A stretch of DNA of 64,000 nt, taken from NCBI RefSeq assembly GCF_910592395.1, contig NC_088309.1:498501-562500 (forward strand), read 5' to 3'. This document shows positions 21,843 through 32,727 of this stretch, piece by piece; positions within the stretch are counted from its first letter, which is position 1, and every line of letters starts with the position of its first letter. The translations under genes and the position numbers were made by a program. This stretch comes from Lineus longissimus. Its lineage: Eukaryota; Nemertea; Pilidiophora; Heteronemertea; Lineidae. The notes below the pieces were generated by a model. It was not told the DNA's origin. It saw nothing but the letters and a program-made list of their open reading frames with translations, and made no database searches.

Positions 21843-24800
21843 ATTTCGGAGCAAAATCTGAAACCAGCGGAACTATTCACATGGCTTAGTAGTCATAAAT
21901 CACCACACCACTGGCTTGGAGCAAATATAGCTTTCTTTCATGAGTCTGCTCATCCTGAGATTCAGGTTTTTGATACTCACTCCTACGTCATATACAAAAA
22001 TATCGACAGGCAGAGTATCTACTGAAAACAACTTGTGCCAGGATGGAGGCTGCTGTCATCACGGAAAGGGCAAATACTTGATATCATGAAAGTCGTATAT
22101 GGTAAGTTAAAGAGATTGATGTGAAAACATCAACATCATCAGACAGTAACAAAGTGCGTCTGTCTGTCTCTAATTATGCTAGTATTGATGGGGAATGCAC
22201 TTCTTTGAGAACATCCAGCCGGTGGACAAAAGTGACTGGCATAGAGTATCGTGTCTTCTATTGTATAAATTGAGTAATAAAGTTGCGCCTGAACTAAAGA
22301 TAGCAGTGGCATTTTGAATTATGTGTCTACTAATGGGTCTAATGATAAAAATGATCCATTCATGAACTGACGGAGTCCACCCGTATTCACTAGTAAATGT
22401 TACTCGTGTGACTTAGTAAACCACGTACATGTACCGCGCGCAATAGATTACATGTATAAGTCATGAGCATTTTTGTGAATGGGTAAAATTTTCGCTCACC
22501 TCCCACATATCAGATCAAATGCAAAGCTGGATCAGAGTCTTTTTGTGTCACAGAATGGAAAAAAACTGGTCAAGACTGGTTCCTAATAACTTCAGCCTGG
22601 TCAAATACGTTAAATGGAAGTTAGTCAAACATGAAAATTGCCCTTAATTAGCGAGGACGAAATCAGCGCTATTCCTCTACTAGTTTGTACAACGTGACGC
22701 AACGACAGTGTCAATATTAAGTCAGTCGTATTCTTAGTGACGTCTTAAACTAGTGGACATTACTCCTTCCATGTTTTATTCAGCCGTTCATGTCTAACCT
22801 TGAATAGGTCAAAACCTCACGAAGAAGACACTCTACTTGCTGAAAATTTGACTTTTGCGGCTCACCTGTAATTAGCCTTATTGTACTATCAAACCACCCA
22901 TGTACTACATGGACTCATCATTATTTTCCTCTCAGCAAAATGTCACGTACTTCCTTCTAAACAGGCCAGAGTTTTCACTTCCCTGCCTCGGGCGTCATTT
23001 GCTTCAATTAGGAAGTTTTCCAGTCATAACTGGTTACTTATTTCTACATATAGAGTTGGTCTTCGATTTCTACAGAAAGAACAATTAGCTATAATTTGAC
23101 CTCTTACTTCTACATAAAGAGTTACTGGATTTTAATACATCCAAGGCTACTCTTATATCATGTTAGTATGTACGAATAAGGATCCCTGATAAGTCGCTGT
23201 TCTCAACCTCCCTGTAACATCTTTTATTCGTATAGGACCTATGACTGCGACACTGACAAGTCCGTGCATAGAGTAGAATGGCAATCATTCTGCAGTCATT
23301 TTGAAAGCAGTGCTCTTAGCGAGGTTCGTACCACAATACACTTCATAAAACATTAATTCGATAACTCTACACGAGAATGGTGTTTCTTAAATCAATGTGA
23401 CATTTACTTTCTGGTCGCTTTACGGTGTTGAACATAGCTGGAATAGTTGAAGTGCTAGTTTTTACACGATCTTTGCAATCTTGCAATATGTTACCTGATG
23501 TGCTTTCCACTGATATAGGTAAGTGCAGATTTGCTGAGACACTGTTTTTCCTGAATTCGTGAAACCATCTTGATACTATTCAGTGTTTTCTGTTGGATTC
23601 TCCACGAAACGTATAAGCTTGTACAAGTAGTTTCTCCCAATTGACATCATTGTCTATCCCCCATTCAGCTGTCCTTTCTGCAGTCCTCTGCAATTTTTGT
23701 GCAATCAGCCCGAAAAAGTGTTTGTCTCAATATGTGCAACCCCAACTGGCCTGCTGCTCCACCTCAAACCACAATTCGTCATGACTGTACGTGACTATAG
23801 CCTCTCATGATATCAGTAATCACGTTGACTCTGAAGGGAGGATGGTTCCTTATCATCTCATTTAAAGCCGATCTGTCATCAATATAAGCACTGATAATAA
23901 GAGAGGGATTACACAATCAGGCGTGGGACGCGAAACATCACGACTACAATGAGGTTGACAGTCACCAGCCGTCAGTTGACCTCAGTGATCGATGTCAACC
24001 ATTCTAGCTCCCATCATACACCCGATCAGTGAGTCTTGCGCAAGAATTGATTCGCGTCATGAATGAGAGACGTCAGCAGCAGACACTTAAACTACAAAGT
24101 GACCTGGGTAGGCTGTTTGCTTGCCTCGACTCGATGTTAATCTCTTAACAGCTGTTGCCCTTCCCTTGCCCTTTCACTGCCGCCTTGTCACAGTCCTATC
24201 CTTATCCTGTCCTATCCACCTATGACCTTTGTTATATGTAAAGTAGTGGCCTTAGTTTCTCTGCCTTTTCATTGCCTATCCATTGCCTCCTAAAACCCTA
24301 TATCGACGTCTATAGTTATATGTAAAGCAATTGCCCTTCCTCTGGCTTTTAATTGCCTCGCCATTGTCTCTTTGACTTATCATTGTCTATCCATCGCCTT
24401 CTTGCCACAACCCTTCTCCACTAGTCTTTTGCTCTCTGTCGTAATCGCCTCTCTTCTGTATTGCTTGTCTATTGCCTCATTGCGGCTGGGTGATAAACAG
24501 ACTTGTAACCTTTAGGCACTAATTCAGATAATTATGAAGAGTTTCTGAATTTGACGAAGAAAACGCATCAAATCAGAAACCAAGGAAAGAAATGTCTTTC
24601 GTTGTTATGCGGACTGATGAGAGGTGATTGAGATAATGATGTACGGACATATCAGGAGAGTAAATTAGATTTTGCGTCGGCATGGATATATGCCGAGATC
24701 AAAGGTAATGTCCGGTGGCTACTTAATTCCAAAGCTTTGACATCGCGCTGGAATCCGCAGGTAATTCGTGTTTTCTCCTAAAAGTGGCCTGTACTGTTTC

Positions 24801-26136
24801 TTCATCGTCCCCTACATAGCATTGAGGCTTGCAGTCTGTCATCTTTTTGGTGGTCGGGGTTCGTGATTAATGATCACGATTATCAGCAAAGAGACATTTT
24901 AAAACATTTTCTTCTTATAAAGAGGCAGGGGAGGATAATATTCTCGCATTTGCTTTGAGTTGGGACCTTCGAATCTCTCTCTCTCTCCTTTCCATTGTAA
25001 CCAGAAGGCTGAATCGTCACCTCATTCGCGTCCGTGAACTGATCTCCAAGACAAACACTGAGGAGGACGTGCCCTGGCATTTTATGAAAGTTCAGAATGG
25101 TTTTCCTCCCCAGGATATTTCCTCCCCTATCTGGCTTGGGTTCAATTATTTTCAGTGAAGTCGATGGAAACCTTCCAACCATATTTCCTTAGAGTATAAT
25201 CGTGCCACTCCCAGACCACCTGATGAGCCAACCTGGAGCTTCGTCTGAGAGTGACGTTATTGTTTCAATTACCATAACCCATTTCCGGCTTTCACATTGT
25301 TAAAACATCATACACCAGCATTGCGCCTCCGCCAATTCTTGACGCAAGGTTAGAATGAAGCTACGTTGACCAGGGCGATCGACCACCAAAATACAACATC
25401 TTCTACATGTCGTTAGCTTCCCCCTGACTAGGCTACATAGTATGCCGTGTTCACCTTGGACTTTTTTTCTGGCGCATTCGCACGGCGAAGCGGAAACACT
25501 GTGACTAATTAACGAATCCGATGGGTAAAATACAGTAGTAAGACTAAAAGCCATTAGCGATCTTCCTCGTTGATTTGTCATTAAAAATTCACTAAAGTGG
25601 GTAGCACATTTCACGTTTTATTACCAGTTTAATGACAGTGAATAAGAGAACGTTTTTAAGGCTTGTTTACGTCGGGGTTCACGTTGTCACTTGTAACGTA
25701 TCACGTTAAGATGTATTGAAACGACATGGAAAAGGGTCCGCTGTAAGATATGTCACGAACTCAATCTTCACACAACTGGCACTGACATCTTCTGGCTCTA
25801 GCAGCTTCAACCTGCACTGACCGTTTCGTCGCGAAGTTACTCATTGCACGATGGTGAGGGCGCCCATCAGACGGTGTCTTTAGCTCGGCGAGTCAAATGG
25901 TAATATCATCGATTTGTTGAGATGGGATGCTGACACCTGGCATGTCAATAGGTGTTCCAGAGGCAGATATGGTTTTTCTACCCTGCGCCTCAGTTGAATT
26001 CTCCCATGACATCCCGCAATGTATCTTGTACCAGTCTTGTAGAGTGTCTTGGTATCTCAACCAAGAACCTCCTGGATAATGAACAAAGCCATTTACTGAT
26101 AAAGGAGGCATTTTAGAGCGAGTCTTGTACGGTTAC
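21843..26136. other. Intergenic, no gene seen
   Basis: No coding exon was found. At 24170-24480 there is a pyrimidine-rich stretch with a diverged tandem duplication of about 105 bp, marked by TTATATGTAAAG and CATTGCCTATCCATTGCC words. Confidence 0.5.
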
Positions 26137-26217
26137 TTTGTCAACGCATGCGTTCAAAGCTTTGTTTGGGCACAATGCAGCAAAGTCACCAAAGATTTTG
26201 TTACATGCGTTGACAAA
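26137..26217 (+). repeat. Hairpin element (dispersed family, perfect 14-bp arms)
   Basis: The arms TTTGTCAACGCATG (26137-26150) and CATGCGTTGACAAA (26204-26217) are exact inverse repeats. The interior has AAAGCTTTGTTTGGGCACAA, close to the loop of the copy at 11945. Confidence 0.75.
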
Positions 26218-26459
26218 ACGGGCATATTGATGTTCCATTCCCCTTTACGCGAGAAAAATATAGCATATTTCAGATTTCGTTTGTACGGCGTTATTCGATG
26301 CTATGGCTCTGTTGTTATTCGACCTGCTGAAGAGTTCAGTCTCCCATGATACCACACACCATGGATAACTACTGTTCTAAGCAATGACTCACTGACATTT
26401 TCTACCGTCCTGTTTTTTCAGATGTTGCTGACGTCATCACACAGTGTGTAGATGAAGAG

Positions 26460-27650
26460 ATGCTGACAGTTTCCTGGGTTGAATGGCTGCCTCGCTTCTT
26501 CGTCGCTGGGATCATGCTGTTTCTTATGCTTCTCATCCTCGGCTATCTCATCGATTCATTCATCTGCCACAAGGAGGAGCCACCTACTCTATGCTACAGA
26601 AACTCACTCCTGTCAAAATATCTGCTGAAGAAATGTGAGCGTCTCCGTCAGCCTTATCATCCTAATGTCTTCTTGAGGAACAGACACATACAGACGCTGC
26701 TGTCGCTAGTCATTCGTCCAATACATTGTCGATTCGATAGGACTTATTTACAAATGAAGGATAAGGGAGTGATTGCTTTAGACTGGTTTATCGGAGAGAG
26801 AAACCGAGATATTGCAGCTTGCTTGAATATAATACTCATCATTCCACGGATACTTGGGAATGCTCTGTCAGTACATGGTGCTTGTACAGAGGCTTCGAAC
26901 TTAGGGTATTCAGCTGTTGTCTTCAATAGGCGGGGACAGGGAGGCAGTGAGCTCACCACACCTTTAGTGAAGCCTTATAGTGACCATACGGACTTGGGTC
27001 AGGTCGTAGCGTATCTAAAAGACATGTTTCCAAACGCCACTATCACTGCCATAAGCTACGGACTTGGTTCAGGTTGCCTTCTCTCCTACCTCGGTGAGTA
27101 TGGGTCGTCTGCTAAGATTACCACCGCTGTGTGCATATCACCTGTTTATGATGCTAAAGAGGTTCTACGCAGTGGAATACGCAAACCTTATTCTTGGTTA
27201 CTGTTGTGGCGTCTCAAACAAATATTAAGACGCCATGCGTCTGCTTTCGAGCGTGTCTTGGACGTCCAGAATGTGTGCCAATCTAATGATCTACTAGAAT
27301 ATGATTACCGTATTTCTGAATGTAACGGATATTCAAACTTTGATTCTTACTGGGAGGAGAACAATCCTTTCCGGGATGTTGACGATATTGCCACGCCTAT
27401 GCTTTTCATCAACAGCTTAGACGATCCAGTTTGTACGAAAGACACCATAGCATTCGACCTTTTCAAAGCGTATCCCAATTTCATTCTGTGTCTCACTAAA
27501 TATGGCGGCCATTGTGGATTTCTAGAGAACATGTTTCAAACAACCTCCACGTGGGCAGAATCGTTAGCTATACAATACATCCGGGCTTCTCTGAACTTTA
27601 TTTGGCACGAGAAAAGAATTAACCTCCATTTGAACAACCATCGGAGGTAA
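26460..27650 (+). CDS. ABHD15: ABHD15-like alpha/beta hydrolase
   Basis: A 396-residue protein. A membrane segment (about residues 13-33, PRFFVAGIMLFLMLLILGYL) is followed by the ABHD1/3/15-type entry HPNVFLRNRHIQTLLSLV (68-85) and the hydrolase core. Likely triad residues are Ser199 in AISYGLGSGCLLSYLGE, Asp321 or Asp322 in NSLDDPVC, and His351 in GGHCGFL. The patterns GLGSG.LLSYLGE.GSS, DDPVC and GGHCGFL are those I know from ABHD15, a membrane-linked lipase-like protein tied to lipid handling in vertebrates. The nucleophile elbow is Ala-x-Ser-x-Gly rather than Gly-x-Ser-x-Gly, so activity is uncertain. An AG acceptor (26420-26421) precedes the gene, and the frame stays open from there to 26460, so one more coding exon upstream is possible. 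It is convergent with the GPCR. Confidence 0.85.
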   Translation: MLTVSWVEWLPRFFVAGIMLFLMLLILGYLIDSFICHKEEPPTLCYRNSLLSKYLLKKCERLRQPYHPNVFLRNRHIQTLLSLVIRPIHCRFDRTYLQMKDKGVIALDWFIGERNRDIAACLNIILIIPRILGNALSVHGACTEASNLGYSAVVFNRRGQGGSELTTPLVKPYSDHTDLGQVVAYLKDMFPNATITAISYGLGSGCLLSYLGEYGSSAKITTAVCISPVYDAKEVLRSGIRKPYSWLLLWRLKQILRRHASAFERVLDVQNVCQSNDLLEYDYRISECNGYSNFDSYWEENNPFRDVDDIATPMLFINSLDDPVCTKDTIAFDLFKAYPNFILCLTKYGGHCGFLENMFQTTSTWAESLAIQYIRASLNFIWHEKRINLHLNNHRR

Positions 27651-27730
27651 CACGTGACCGTACGCTAGCGCCATCTTGTTGCACATGACACCAGCTTGAC
27701 ACGTGACCGTATTGCTAGCGCCATCTTGTG
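27651..27730. promoter_or_regulatory. Duplicated CACGTGACC / CGCCATCTTG module
   Basis: Immediately after the ABHD15-like stop, a module of an E-box (CACGTGACCGTA), GCTAGCG and CCATCTTGT occurs twice, about 50 bp apart. CACGTGAC is the core of USF/MITF/TFE-type sites and CGCCATCTTG resembles a YY1 site. Regulatory function is inferred only. Confidence 0.35.
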
Positions 27731-28057
27731 TGTTGTATGATAGGTTGAGATTATATTGATATACTGGATAGTGTACGAGGTTCAACCTGTTCTTTCATTC
27801 CAAGCAACAGTAGCAGTGTTCTATTTGCTTTGTATCCTGATGTCATTTATCATTTATTGTTTCCGATTCAGTGGACTAGGTGCTGATCAACGGCTGCCTG
27901 AAAAATACTAACCAGAGACTGTTCAACACTTCGGAGTGAAACGAGAGAATGGCCTCTGTTGCATGATACTGGTAACTGATTCTTGCCGAGTTTTCCACAG
28001 CGTCAAGTTGACACGAATGTATTATTTTCTCATTAAGTTAATTAAAGTGATTTTTAA

Positions 28058-28063
28058 AATAAA
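28058..28063 (+). terminator. Candidate poly(A) signal of the ABHD15-like gene
   Basis: AATAAA 408 bp after the stop codon. Confidence 0.4.
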
Positions 28064-28889
28064 TTCGAGAAGAGACTTATAGAGATCTTTTCCGATACAT
28101 TTGTTTGAAGTGTAGCGACTGGTGGTTCGTTGCAAGTCCTATCGAACTTTGGAACGCGTGAACAATGAGCGATGTCACAAAGTTCAAAGTCATGTGTTGC
28201 CACTTTCTCCAGGACTAATAGTTAATAGAGTTAGCATTTTAGCATGGAAAATATGCCAATTAAGGTTCCATTTTTCCATTAAACCCACCATCGGATGGAC
28301 CTGCAGTAGCAACTGCCTGTCGTGAGGAGGATGGACGTGCAGGAGCTACTACCTCTCGTGACGAGGACCTAACAATACCAACAAATTTAACAACTCCAGA
28401 GTTCCCGACAACCATCCACCGCACCCTGTACGGGCTCAGATGATGTCGTAGGCCCCCAAAATCACTATTCACCAACTCAGACTCTACCTCAAACGAATTA
28501 TGGTCACAACCGCGATAACGCGCTATGAAATCCCATCATTCTCATTCTGAGATCAAACTATACGGGTTGACTTCAAATATCGATCTACACACACGGCTCA
28601 GAGATCACAATTGGCCTCTAAGGAGACTGTCTGCTTTAAAAGTGGGACTTGACTTACTGTGGGTAAGATGCAAATAGCTGTCTTGCATCTCGATCTATCC
28701 AGAGCGGGTCTCTCCTTCTAAGAGGGAGTGGAACCAAGTAGGGGAGTGACCCGAGACTCTGATGATTCAAGACAGTTTCAACGACATTTTTAAACCAATC
28801 CAGATATCTGAATATTCCTCCATATACCCTAGCTCCATGCATACATTCTCCAAGCAATATCCTTTCTCCTCCGGCGCGAACTCCTATAA
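28064..28889. other. Convergent intergenic region
   Basis: Lies between the 3' ends of the ABHD15-like gene and the GPCR. No gene seen; part must be the 3' UTR of the GPCR. Confidence 0.5.
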
Positions 28890-29900
28890 CTACTGTTCGA
28901 CTCGCTTCTTACATCCAAACAGTAATAGAAACTCGCGTCTAAATTTTGCAATCGGTAAATTGTAAGCATAAAAGTTCATACCGTAGTTGCAGTATAGAGA
29001 AACTGTTGTCAAAGAATAGACAAATTCCATTTCCTCCCGCGAATGTTGGCCTTTTCTTTCAAAGAAGTACAACTGGCTGGCAATGAATGGGAGGATGAAG
29101 ACCATTGATGTGGTGGAGACTAGTAGAAGCATGACTGTGATCGATCCATCCTTACGGCTCTCCTTGGTCATCTTAGCTTTGAGATGCGTTGTTTTCAAAT
29201 GATTAGATGTAAGGGTGATGCCAATGCCGACGTTGGCCACAAACATAATAAGAAGAGGAATGATATATGAGGTCGCTGCATTGAAGTTATAGTAGAGATA
29301 CTGCAAAGATAGTGTCGGGAAATTGAAGTTGCAATATCGTTTGGCATGGCTCGGGGTAGGTTTGCGACTGAATTGAAGGCTTGCATGGACGATGATAAGC
29401 ACTAGTGTGCTGATACCGACCGTCAACTTGGCTCTGCGAACAGTACAGAGAGATTTAGCCTCCAATGGCTTCGAGACAGCGATCAGACGATCCACCCCCA
29501 TTGCCGTCAACAAGACCGAAGAAAGTGCTGATGCAACTTTAACGAAAGAATTAACCGTGTTGCAGAAGATCATTGATTCGTTTAGTTCTTCAGATAAAGC
29601 TGGTGAGAGTTTAAAAAGTGTCAAGAAAACGAGTGATAGCGTGTCCGAAACTGCTAGCGCTCTCATGTAGAAGCAGGTCGAAGTTGACTTATACTGTGGT
29701 TGTGAGAGAAGCATGAACGATAGCACATTACCTGTTATACCTATCACAACAACCACCTGTTGGAGGTAGAGTTCGATCACTACGGTGAGACGATCTAAGA
29801 TTCCCGAGAACTGTCTTGTCTCATTTGTGCCAGCTGCTGCTACAAGATGGTTGGTATCAGTTGAACGGGCGTTCAATAGCTGACGGTCTCCCATCATCAT
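28890..29900 (-). CDS. Class A (rhodopsin-like) GPCR, intronless
   Basis: A 336-residue single-exon receptor. Seven hydrophobic segments lie near residues 43-66, 77-98, 113-138, 160-176, 207-232, 253-275 and 293-315. Class A marks: GN (57-58) in TM1, LAVSD (82-86) in TM2, and Cys113 with Cys190 for the extracellular disulfide. DRL (137-139) stands in place of DRY, and TM7 has NFYAY (309-313) in place of NPxxY, followed by KFRREF. The NFxxY plus KFRRE end recalls peptide receptors of the FMRFamide-receptor type. Possible N-glycosylation sites are Asn26 and Asn107. The ligand cannot be named. Three Met codons open the frame and the true start is one of them. It lies on the opposite strand and tail to tail with the ABHD15-like gene. 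Confidence 0.88.
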   Translation of the reverse strand: MMMGDRQLLNARSTDTNHLVAAAGTNETRQFSGILDRLTVVIELYLQQVVVVIGITGNVLSFMLLSQPQYKSTSTCFYMRALAVSDTLSLVFLTLFKLSPALSEELNESMIFCNTVNSFVKVASALSSVLLTAMGVDRLIAVSKPLEAKSLCTVRRAKLTVGISTLVLIIVHASLQFSRKPTPSHAKRYCNFNFPTLSLQYLYYNFNAATSYIIPLLIMFVANVGIGITLTSNHLKTTHLKAKMTKESRKDGSITVMLLLVSTTSMVFILPFIASQLYFFERKGQHSREEMEFVYSLTTVSLYCNYGMNFYAYNLPIAKFRREFLLLFGCKKRVEQ

Positions 29901-32502
29901 CTGGACAACTTTCAGAAGTGACTTTGAGGTGAAATAAGATCAGACACAGACTTCTGTCAAAGGATATTCGATGCGACAAGACATAATGTCCTGCCTACTT
30001 GAACCACTCGATCACCCACTTTCTCAACGCGACCTCTAACAGTTAATGCGGAGACTGTCACATTACCTGGTGATGCTTCTCGTAAGAGAAAGAAATCACC
30101 TTGAGCAAAAGACAGCCTGATTTAAATGCGCCGTTTTCTTTGTTCGATGTTACATCCATAACAGTGGTTTCTATTTCAAGAACTTTATTTGTAACCTCCT
30201 TCTATGAAATATAGAAACAGATTTATTTTCGTTTCCAAAAAAGCATAGGATATTCAAAAGAGTAAGATAACTTATTTCATGCCATGCAACCTCATTACCA
30301 TTAGACAAATCTGCAATAAGCTCGCTGCTTTGATTAAAACGTTTTTGTCCTAGATCCTGTTCAAGATGATATAGTTAGCTTAGATATGTTTCACAAGATT
30401 ACCACCAGTGATACTGGGTTTCCTGTTTCTTAATCTAGCTGGAAAGAAATCTGCTTTTTCAGAAAATATTTTTTGCTGCGGATGAGCTACGAGCAGTCAG
30501 AGACAGCTCCAGCTCCTGTTTTGTGAAGGAAGATCTGGAAGACAATGAACATTGGTGTAAATGGTAACAGAAGGATTGAGAGGTGTGCTACAACGCAATG
30601 AGATCGGAATGAACCGGAACAAAAGATACATTTAAATCATACATTTCAATTTTATTTCCAAAACATTATCATTGTAGACATTTACAAGGAAGCGACCACC
30701 AGGTGGTATATCACATACCTCACCATACATCCATTTCTCAACGTATATTAAACATACACACATGTTGTGTCTTAAACAACTTACCATGAATTCACCGTTG
30801 CAAAAGCATGGTAACTTTTGAGTCAAAAGTTGATTTGCCGTGCCTCATCAGATTGGACCAACCCACCCCATTTGCAGGGGACGAATGACCGAGTTACTTG
30901 ATTTGTCCAACCATGAAGGGAGTGTGATGTACCTCAACTACAAACTACAGATGATGAATATGAATTACATAACATGTATTTATGAATCCACGAAGGTTAC
31001 GTCTGCCCCTTTCAGCAACGCACATAGTGGATACCGCAATGGACGTCATTGTGCGGGGACCCAACCCGGCCACCGTCAATGTTTGCCTGCATTCGAGAGA
31101 ACTGGTCCAGCCATGGATGTAGTGCACATCCGTAGTCCATCTAAGTGGATTTGACCCATAACAAGTGACCAAATTGGAAATGATGATTGGTATTCACGGC
31201 TGTGGTAACTGATTAAAGTTGATGGCATACGCTAACATGATTATGAGGAGGACACGCTCTCTGCCTGATCAATCAGAACGGCCGTGTCCACATCATGAAC
31301 TTTGTTTTGACTTCCTTCTAATCTAACAATAAACACAATAATGCATGTGTCACCGTTTTGTCAACGCACGCGGCGAAAGCCTTGTTTGGGTGCAGTGCAG
31401 CGTGAAATACTGAAGCTGTTGTCCTCCTCATTATTAAAGCACATTGGACTTACGTTGACGGGCACAATTAACGATGGCTATAGCGAACAATGACCAACCA
31501 CAGGAAATTGCGTTCTGTTTGAATATGGTTAGATAGTGCGTCCTCCTCATAATGATGTTAACATATGTGATTAACTTGCGTTCCACTTAATGGGTTGTCG
31601 CAGCCTTCCGTACCAATCATATTCCCAATGTGATGTGCATGATGAAATCAAGAGAGAAAAAAGAGCATCTTCCAAACGCAAAGAGGCGATAATGACTTTG
31701 TAGTGACGTCATCAATCACAGACCATCTTTGAAAGCCAATCATCATCGTACTTAGTAAGATAATTGACTGTCACTGAACACATCGTTTACCTTCAACGAC
31801 TCCTGCGTCAATGTTTGACATTCGACCTTTAGACCAGAGACATGATCTTGTTATCAAATTGCACCTTGATTGATTAAATGACTTATCTGCGCACATTCTA
31901 ACATTATCAGCAGAATCTGATCTGACAAGCCAGTCTAACGATTTGATGAGGGGCACTGACTGAATGCATCGGGATTAATAGACTGGTACCAATAGATGGA
32001 GCCACCAACCCAACGAATCTCCAGTAGAGCTTCATTTACTCATCATAGGCAGAGTCACCAACCAAATCAGTCTCGTGTATAGCTCCATTTTCTCAGCACG
32101 TCCTTTAGAAGGATAAGAAGAACTGTAATCTTGAAATTCTCTTGAATCTTTCTGTAACTTATGAAAACCTCTTTCTCACGAGGTTTCGCTGACACTTCGC
32201 TGTTCCGGCTGCTCTCTTCCACATGTCCCTCACCAGAGTGAACCAGGTTGACCGAGTTCGTTCTCGATGTTGGTACTAAGATTCACAACCACCAAAACAT
32301 AGTAGAACTCTTTACTACAAGCAACAACAAAACGTTCCAACGACGACAAAATGTTTAACTTTAACATTTGTTACCTTCAAAAGTAGATCAAATAGAAAAC
32401 CCAGATGATGGGATGTATAGCCTTCAGGCCCTACAGATGTAGATGACCCGCGCCAGCGTAGAAACTCTAGCTACAATACAACCATTGGCTTCAAAATGAC
32501 AA
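29901..32502. other. Intergenic, no gene seen
   Basis: Contains the presumed GPCR promoter and a hairpin-family copy at 31356. No coding exon is recognisable. Confidence 0.5.
31356..31402 (+). repeat. Hairpin family, left half
   Basis: TTTTGTCAACGCACGC followed by GCGAAAGCCTTGTTTGGG and TGCAGTGCAGCG. A weak right arm (TACGTTGAC) lies about 80 bp on. Confidence 0.5.
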
Positions 32503-32582
32503 ACAACTGTGTTTCAATATGGCCGCCTGGAGGCCATATTGCGCAACTATGTTTGAATATGGCCGCCTGGAGGCCATATTGC
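32503..32582. repeat. Two tandem 40-bp units, each with a 25-bp palindrome
   Basis: AATATGGCC, 7 bases, GGCCATATT occurs at 32516-32540 and again at 32556-32580 inside a 40-bp direct repeat. It lies in the likely 3' UTR of the arrestin-domain gene, so the RNA could form two hairpins. Confidence 0.85.
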
Positions 32583-32727
32583 CATAGTCCACAATCACAC
32601 CGAATTCCAGCGGTTACGAAACGTGCTCCGCTATTGGACGACGATAGACAAGGGACGCCACGGCATTGTTCAAGCTCCTCAACAGCCAAAAGGTGTGCCA
32701 AAGACGCCATGCGAAATGGAAGTGTTC

